This document shows, piece after piece, positions 57,514-64,000 of a stretch of DNA of 64,000 nt (its first letter is position 1; the number at the start of each line of letters is the position of its first letter). Made by a program: the position numbers and the translations under genes. A model generated the notes under the pieces. It had not been told where the DNA came from. It was given only the letters and a program-made list of their open reading frames with translations, and did no database searches. The DNA comes from Buxus sempervirens (lineage: Eukaryota > Streptophyta > Magnoliopsida > Buxales > Buxaceae), in NCBI GenBank assembly GCA_947561395.2, contig OX387194.1, positions 28,716,036 to 28,780,035 on the forward strand. Reading direction: 5' to 3'.

Positions 57514-59122
57514 TTTCTTACTCATGTAGCTTGGGTTTGAGACTTGGATTTTCTCCATGTATCTTGGAGTTGGCTTGTGGATTATTGATAATGTTCTTGG
57601 TATTTAAAATAACAAGTTTCAATATTTGTTTGCCTTGTGTCTAGCGGGCATAGCTTGTTATGGATCCATAGTTTAGTTAGTGAAGTGAGTCGCTCTTTTT
57701 TTAGTTAACCCTGGGGTCCATTTATGCATTTTAGTCCTTGTATCTTTGAAATCCTCTTCCTTGATTCGTGTATCTCGGTGGAAAGCTGGAAATCGCAGCA
57801 ATCATATTCCTTGATCCGTGTATCTCGATGGGAATTTGTGGTTGTACATGCCAACCTTAATCCCTATACTTAGGTGGGTACTCCCCTATGTTGTAGTTTG
57901 TATATCTCGGTCAACATATGTTGGGAGGTGGCATTTTGAATTGGGTTTTTAACTTCTCAAAGATGTCTTATTTCACGAGTCCTGTGATATCACAATTGTG
58001 TGGTGTGCTGATTGTATTATGTAAATACTGATTATTGGTTTTACTTTAAAATTATGTGGTTTTGGATTCATAATATATTATTCTTGGTTATTTGGTATTT
58101 GGATTTATCGTTGTAACCTCATGAAAAGGATTTCAAATTATATAGATTGTTTTCTTTCATGTATGTTATTGCTTGTTGAGAATTTATATCTCATCCTTGT
58201 TTTCAATATTTGTTTTTAGATACTTTTGGAGAGGACGTGCAAGTTGGGGTAGAAAATACAGAGGGTACAACAGAGGACCTTGAATGAGCACTTTATAGCT
58301 TATTAGTTTTCTTTTATATTTTGTTAGGAGAGTTGTTTGGAGACGTTTACTTTATTTAGGGATTTGTTAGAGAGATGATGAGTAGTTAGTTTACCCTTGT
58401 GAGTTTAGATTTCATATATTAAGTTAAGAAGTTTATTTTGAGGATTATTAGCACTTTTATATTGAATTAATGAAGGAGTTGTTTAAATTTTGGTGTACTC
58501 TGATTTACCTTTATCTCATTTATGCTCTCGTTCTTAATTGCTTTATTATCAATCAAGTAATGCACTGATCCATTGAAAAAAAAAACTACCGGATCCGGGC
58601 CGTTACATCCTTACCTCTCAAAGTAATCCAAATATCACCAAAACCTCTAGAAATGAAGTAGATCAATCTCCCAACCAATTTAGATTAGAATCCTCAAATT
58701 CTCTAGCTATTTTCGTGACTTTTCTCTCTATAAAACTTTGTCTAGCCATCCAAATAAGTTACGGTTCATAAAAAGTCTAATTAAATTCCTAAAAGTATAT
58801 TTATATTCCAAGTTTCCTTATTCTCTATAACTCTCTTTTAATTCAAGAAACTTCCCTATTAATCACACGCCCATATTATTATTTCTAATTTAAACATGAT
58901 CCTACGCAATGCCACACCATCATAACATAAACACAACCAATTAGATTAAAGAAAATTATATATATAACCTTACCTTCTAAAATCAAATCCAACGGTCGGA
59001 TCTTCACCAAAATTTTCATATTATCTCTCCTCCTCATTACCTAAATAATAAACACTTAAGATCATCAATAATTATCCCTAAAATCTACATATTGATTAAT
59101 GATAAGAATTCAAGGTATTACA

Positions 59123-59360
59123 TTAGTCGAGCGATGTCACAGGCCACTCTCAGGTTGAAAATTTAATTAAAACATAGGCAGTAGCACTAGTCCCGCACTT
59201 GAGTGCATGTCGAGTGCCAAATCTAATTTTTCTAGAATTCAGTTTTTGAGCAATCCAACTTGATTTCTTCAATTCCAATGATCTAAACGTTTTTCTAAGT
59301 ATCTAATACTAATTTCATAATCATCCATATGTATCAAAATCATCTGAATTAAAATATAGC
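59123..59360 (-). mobile_element. Fragment of another reverse family-C LTR
   Basis: The cassette-type segment (59125-59225, 'gtcgagcgatg', 'cttgagtgcatgtcgagtg') is followed by sequence of the kind that flanks cassettes in other reverse copies. It appears to be the host into which both neighbours inserted. Confidence 0.45.
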
Positions 59361-59558
59361 TGTCATGCCCCAGATCTAGGTATACCCCTCAATAGTGGAC
59401 CCAAATCCAAAGAATGCAACCTGTATGGGCCCAAAAGCCTCAACTAAACCAATTTAATAATATCAGAGTAACTAACAACTTAGTACAATGCGGAAGCTAA
59501 AGAAATAATCCTTAAGTTCAATAATCTTTAATAAAAAGAAAGTTGATCATCCAATATT
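59361..59558 (-). mobile_element. End of a reverse family-C LTR
   Basis: Starts TGTCATGCCCCAGATCTAGG, the reverse complement of a family-C type 3' end. It is interrupted at 59559 by a forward LTR. The rest was not traced. Confidence 0.5.
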
Positions 59559-60284
59559 TGTAAAACCCCAGAATTTTAGGAAATTAAATAATTAAATAAA
59601 AATAAAATAATCGAAGGTGTTGTTAATTTACGCTAAGAATGGGAACCAAGGCCAACTCGGAGATGTTTTGGTTGACCCAATGCAAGTGGAGACTTAAACA
59701 TAAGATCAGCTAGGGTTTTGTGAAATTAACTAATAATTTCTCATTAATTTAAAAAATGCAATTAATTTTAAAAGGTGTGCAAAAGTTTTAAAAATAAAAT
59801 AAAATAAATAAAAGGTTTAGCGTCACTGAACCCAACAAGGATGGCTTGGGCAAGGTTGTCTGGTAAGGGTTTAATGTTTGGTTTAAGGAATCTAACCATG
59901 GGTTTAAGGGAAAGGTTATTTAGGTAAATAGGTTTCTTTAGGATTAAGTGGGTTGGCTGAAAACCCAAGCACAATCACAAGAGAGATGTTCACGTTAGAA
60001 GAAGAAGGAGAAAAACAAGAGAAGAGAAGAAGGGGGTGCCGTATACATTCTCTTCCCCATTTAGATTGCTTTTAAGGTGATTGATTCTTGTTCCTGGTTG
60101 GTTTGTTATCAAACCCAAGAGAGGAGGAAGGGCTGATTGTTAGAAGAAGAATAAGAAGAAAGAAAGAGAAGAGAAAGGTAGGAGGGGTTGTCGCATACCC
60201 CATCTCCCATTTGGATTTACTTGTAAGACTTGATCCTTCTAGCTGTTTGGTTGATCTTGATGAGATATGAGTAGAGAGTGAAGA
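59559..60284 (+). mobile_element. 5' part of a forward family-C LTR
   Basis: Starts TGTAAAACCCCAGAATTTTA, preceded by atatt. It has a leader-like purine stretch (about 60000-60050, then a diverged repeat at about 60130-60240). It is cut by the reverse LTR at 60285. Confidence 0.55.
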
Positions 60285-60501
60285 TGTAGCCCCCCAAATC
60301 CGGGTCTGCCCTATCACGGCACCGACCCGTCCCCGAGACCTACTTATGGACCCACAACAACCTAAAAAGCAGAGACATGGCATTATAAGACAATTCATCA
60401 GAGTGCACAAGACATACTGTGTACAAGTATAAGCTATCCAAGCTAGTACACCAAAAGTATATAGAAGATCATCTACAAAAGGGGTGACTAGTAACTCACA
60501 A

Positions 60502-60560
<59 letters not shown>
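60502..60560. repeat. (CT)n microsatellite
   Basis: An almost uninterrupted run of CT dinucleotides of about 58 bp in the reverse LTR. Confidence 0.95.
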
Positions 60561-60562
<2 letters not shown>

Positions 60563-61759
60563 ATGAACATTCATATACAAAAACCATCAATCCAAAATCA
60601 TACATCATATCTAAACCCAAAAATGGATCACAAGTCCCATAAACAGAAACCCTACATAGGGTGGAAATAATCCTCTAGCCTATACTCCGGATCACCTTGA
60701 AAATCTGCCCCGATACACAGCTCACAAGTAGGATCTGAAAACAAAACCGATAAGAAGAAAACATGCGTGAGACTAACGTCCCAATAATTAGCACAATTCA
60801 TGGTAAGAAACAATTTATGCAACTTTCAAATAATAAAGTAACATGCTCATATACCATACGTTCAAACTCTATCAAAACCATGCTAAGAAACAGTTCATTA
60901 TAACAATACAAATCTCAGTATAAAGTGTATATGCAGGACTCGTGGATTAGTGTGTCTATAAATTGAGATAACCACCCTCAACCAAATTGCGACCTTACGA
61001 CTCACAGGTAGAAGCCGGAACGCGGTCATCACCCCAAGTGGAGCACCCAAGCATGGGCTGGCAAGAGACAACCTAATCAACTGCGACCATCCATCCATAT
61101 AACCAGTACACACACACACACACACGAAGACCTCACCGATCCCACACCGCGGAACGGGTTGCTGCAGCTCAACTATCCCACAAGAAGGCCTCACCGATCC
61201 CACACAGTGGAACGCGGGTATGGCCCAGGTGTTAACTCGACAAGCCAGCACTAACACACTAACTAGGTTGACTATGGATCCACAACCATCTCTATGCCAA
61301 TTAGACTCGTATAAACTCATAAATACCCACTCAAAACATTTCGATAAACAAAACTCATAAGGACACCATCTGCCCCAAGGTACAAACCAAATCCAAGTGA
61401 ACCTCATTGTTCACTTCCCAATAAATCCCTAGGCCATACTACCTTTTGGGATGCCATAGGCTTACAGCCTTTCCAAAGTAACAGGAAGCCTCCGCTTCAT
61501 TCTGCAATCACATATCTCAAACATGTTTTACAATCCTATAAATTCACTTTTAAAGAACATCATTTCCTTAAAACTCCAAATCAAAACCAATCTAAATAAA
61601 ACGTACCAAAAATCCGATTATATTGAATTTCAAGATAAATTAAGTAGAAGTAGTCTCTAAACACCTACAATTATTCATACATGGGTTAAATTCGATAAGA
61701 ACACTATCCGTATCAAAAATCAGCTCAAAATACCCAAAATAGTATTTTTCTGAGTGTTC

Positions 61760-61960
61760 GGCACTTGGCATGGTCGCCTCGGCGACCATGCTGGGCGCCC
61801 CCTTTAATTTGCCACCCATGGACGCTTGGCAGGTCGCCTGAGCAACCCTGCTGGGCTCCTCTTGTTATTTTGGTCCACATGGGTGCCTAGCCCATGTCCT
61901 GGGCGCCCCCTATGCAAATTGGCTACATTGGTCGCTTGGGCGACTAGGACGAGCGACCGA
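61760..61960. repeat. GC-rich hairpin cassette (GGTCGCC/GGCGACC)
   Basis: A near-perfect palindrome CATGGTCGCC-TC-GGCGACCATG lies at 61769-61790. Three further decayed units at roughly 65-70 bp spacing each precede 'ctgggcgcc' or a variant. Confidence 0.75.
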
Positions 61961-62394
61961 AAAACCTAACGTTCCAAAGCTCCATTTTTTCCCAAATCTA
62001 ACTACAAAACTTGCTCTATTCCATCTTAAACTCTTAACAAACATCACTAAACACTCTAGGATCAAAACCTAACAACTTATAACCTGATTTATATCATATA
62101 CATTCCCCAACCCAAGTCAATCGTCTAAACCCCAAAAAATGTCGTATGAAACCAAACAAATAGGAATTCTTTGTTTAAATTGAAATTTCATTGCAAACAA
62201 GAAGTATAAAGGTGCTACTTACCTGGAGATTTGAAAATCCAAAGCCAAGGCTTTCCCCTTCTCCACTTTTTCTCTTTCTTCCTCTTTGTGCAAACCTTGA
62301 GCTCTTCCCTTCTTCGTCCTTTACGTATCAGGCAAAGAGGGATTTTGCCCTTAACCAATTTTGGAGTTTAAGACATTAGCTCCTTTGCCCCTTT

Positions 62395-63791
62395 TGTAGA
62401 ATCCAAATTTTAGGAAATAATAATATAATTGTAAATCTAAATATTAGAAGAAATAAAATAAATAAATTTAAAATATCAAGAGATAAATATTTAATCTAAG
62501 TATTTGGGAGATTGAAATTATGATTCACACTCATATTATGAAGAGAAATAATGAGGAGATGAAATCTGGAAGTTTAGAAATAAATCTAATGGTCAAATAT
62601 TGTATAATAATGAGAAAGGGTATTTTAGTCTTTTCCAATGGCCAATTAAATAAATAATTATTAGAGTTGAAATAATCAATTAAATTTAAGTTAGGTTAAA
62701 TTTGGATTTAAATAGCCTAATTTATAGTTTAAAAGATGAGAAAAGGGCCTAATTGTAATTATACTTAATTAGGGGTTTTAAATTTGAGGATAAGAGGAGT
62801 TTTGGGGTGTTTTAGTAATATTTAAAAATAAGGAATTAAATTAGCACGAAAATAAAGAAAATAGAAGTTTCTTATGAGTTAGATTTAAGAGGGAATAATT
62901 AGAAGGAGGGATAAAATAGGAAAGTCTTCCAAAAAGAATTAGAATCCTAGTTAGAAGGTTTCCTAATCCAATTAGAACTTGTATTTGGGTGAGCCTATAA
63001 AAGGAAGGCAACAGGGAAGGTTTAGGGTTTCCATTAATTGAATTGGGATAAGAAAAGGAGAGAGAAATTCGTGCTTAAAGGCTGGAAAAATAGAGAGAGA
63101 GAGAAAAAAAAGAGAGAAAATAAGAGACTTTAGAGAAAAAGAGGAGTTGCAGAAAAATCTGACCAACAAACTTTGAATGATGACCTACGGAGATCCAACC
63201 GTTGGATCGGCCTCAAATTTGGAGGTTTTATTCTAGGCTGGTGGTTCTTCAATTTGAAGGGTGAAGACCGTATTTAGAGATCCCTAGAGTTGTGCGGAAA
63301 TTTCAGAAAATCAGCTTACTTGAGGTTCTTAAAAAGAAGAAGGATTTTTGCAATCTTAAGGCAAGTAGTAACCCTTTACCTTGGAAAACTTGCATGGTTC
63401 ATTGTTTAGACGAAAAATATTGTGTTCTTCGGATTTATGATGATTTAGAAACATGTTTAGGATGATTTGGATGGTTTTGATTGAGGTTTAAAGCATGGAA
63501 AAAGTTTATGTTCTTCTTCTTAATAGAATTTTAATTACTTTGATATTTGGATGAAACGCATGATTTTGATGATTAGATTTGTTAGCAATTGTTTTAGAAT
63601 GTTTAGAAAATTATTTTAGATGTGTTAGAAGTGATCTTGATTGATAGAAATAAGTTTTAGAAAAGAAATAGAAAATTCTGAAATTTGTTGAAAAACCCAG
63701 ATTTTACGAAATTCAACGAGCACCCTAGTAGTCGCTCGGGCGCCATTGAAGGTGCCCCGCATGTGTTTTTTTATATTTTTCAAAACCCGAG
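62395..63791 (+). mobile_element. 5' part of a forward family-C LTR
   Basis: Starts TGTAGAATCCAAATTTTAGG (left duplication candidate ccttt). It is closely similar to 52272-53355, so both are one subfamily. A cassette begins at about 63715 (GTCGCTCGGGCGCC). It is cut at 63792 by a family-B element. Confidence 0.65.
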
Positions 63792-64000
63792 TGTAAGCAC
63801 CTCATTTTTGCGCTCCCGGAAGTGCCGGGAATGCAAACCCTGGATAGAAAGTCAAACCCTAAGGGGGAAAATTTGACTTTTTGATCAGGTGAGAATTGAC
63901 CATCTTGTTCCATGTCAGTGAATAGAGAATCTCGACACGGTTCTAACGTAACTAAGTTTGCTGGAATCGGAGTCCGGATGAGGGACTTCGAGCCGGTCAA
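63792..64000. mobile_element. End of an inverted family-B LTR, running off the window
   Basis: TGTAAGCACC and the following about 200 bp match the reverse complement of the right end of 2481-7412, including 'gagaatctcgacacggttc' and 'ctggaatcggagtc'. The rest lies beyond the window. Confidence 0.75.

Larger units (their letters stand above)
52272..58607 (+). mobile_element. Solo LTR, family C (about 3.0 kb without two nested insertions)
   Basis: Starts TGTAGAATCCTGAATTTTTG, ends GGATCCGGGCCGTTACA, with perfect duplications tcctt (52267-52271, 58608-58612). Nested in it are 53356-54212 and 55053-57513. Its own cassette lies at about 54470-54730, and a variant of the box at about 58180. The first 1.1 kb is closely similar to the LTR starting at 62395. 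The exact outer duplication confirms the assembly of the pieces. Confidence 0.85.
48457..59122 (-). mobile_element. Reverse family-C LTR, left-truncated, split by two insertions
   Basis: Visible pieces are 48457-49157, 51622-52271 and 58613-59122. The right end AAGGTATTACA (59122) is the reverse complement of a TGTAATACCTT start. The pieces carry reversed family-C landmarks: 'ctatggatccatag' near 48711, a CG-rich cassette at 51640-51900, and leader-type sequence at 58980. The insertions are 49158-51621 and 52272-58607, each with a matching target duplication. The expected left end was not found. Confidence 0.6.
60285..62394 (-). mobile_element. Reverse family-C LTR, right end beyond a nested insertion
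   Basis: Starts TGTAGCCCCCCAAATCCGGG (left duplication candidate gaaga, 60280-60284). It contains a (CT)n tract, a reversed box region (about 60755-60785), 'cctcaccgatcccacac' repeats (about 61130 and 61187), a cassette (61760-61960) and leader sequence (about 62250). It is interrupted at 62395, and its far end is not in the window or not identified. Confidence 0.6.

Noticed and set aside
60898-61407. 169-codon minus-strand open frame in the 60285 LTR
   Set aside because: It runs through LTR repeats ('cctcaccgatcccacac' and a CA tract) and has no recognised domain; probably chance.

Overview
The window comes from a flowering-plant nuclear genome. The evidence is GT-AG introns, a spliced ClpB/HSP101-like gene, Ty1/copia and Ty3/gypsy retrotransposons whose primer sites match initiator-tRNA-Met, Helitrons, hAT elements and many long solo LTRs. 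Nothing bacterial or organellar is visible. The species and whether it is a monocot or dicot cannot be decided. Most of the 64 kb is transposable-element sequence.

Layout. 1-7829: remnant of an LTR element (LTR end at 1673, then a primer site). A large solo LTR (2481-7412, TSD ggtaa) sits in it, and a third solo LTR (2564-4358, TSD atggg) sits in that. 7830-12432: Helitron end (to 9403), hAT MITE (10344-10874) and sequence I cannot assign. 12433-25454, minus strand: one spliced ClpB/HSP101-like locus of 11 inferred exons. It encodes the end of AAA1, then middle domain and AAA2, then a second middle domain and AAA2. All exon phases agree (954 residues), but one in-frame TGA lies in exon 7 at the start of the second half. 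Its 7-kb intron 6 holds a complete Helitron and a decayed gypsy reverse transcriptase. 25570-26430: poly(A)-tailed retroposon with a 12-bp TSD, 116 bp upstream of the ClpB-like ATG.

27021-39380: a minus-strand Ty3/gypsy chromovirus (two ~407-bp LTRs, TSD ctgca), decayed, with two later insertions. One is a young, intact Ty1/copia element (28120-33274, one 1490-aa gag-pol frame, LTRs differing at 1 of 309 sites) in the integrase. The other is a solo LTR (37013-38679) in gag. 39386-46101: AT-rich sequence with direct repeats, an hAT element (44342-45850) carrying a WRC zinc-finger exon fragment, and a Helitron 3' end.

46102-64000: a deep nest of solo LTRs, nearly all of one family (TGTA..CCCC at the start, GGGGCGTTACA at the end), in both orientations. 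Several have exact 5-bp target duplications, and there is no coding region. Across these LTRs, and in two unrelated LTR families, GC-rich arrays of short hairpins are embedded in AT-rich sequence. In two copies of one family the stem sequence differs consistently through the array.

The most unusual items are the double middle-AAA2 ClpB-like locus, the hairpin cassettes, and the WRC exon inside the hAT element. Motif and family assignments come from reading the sequence by eye and were not checked by database search.
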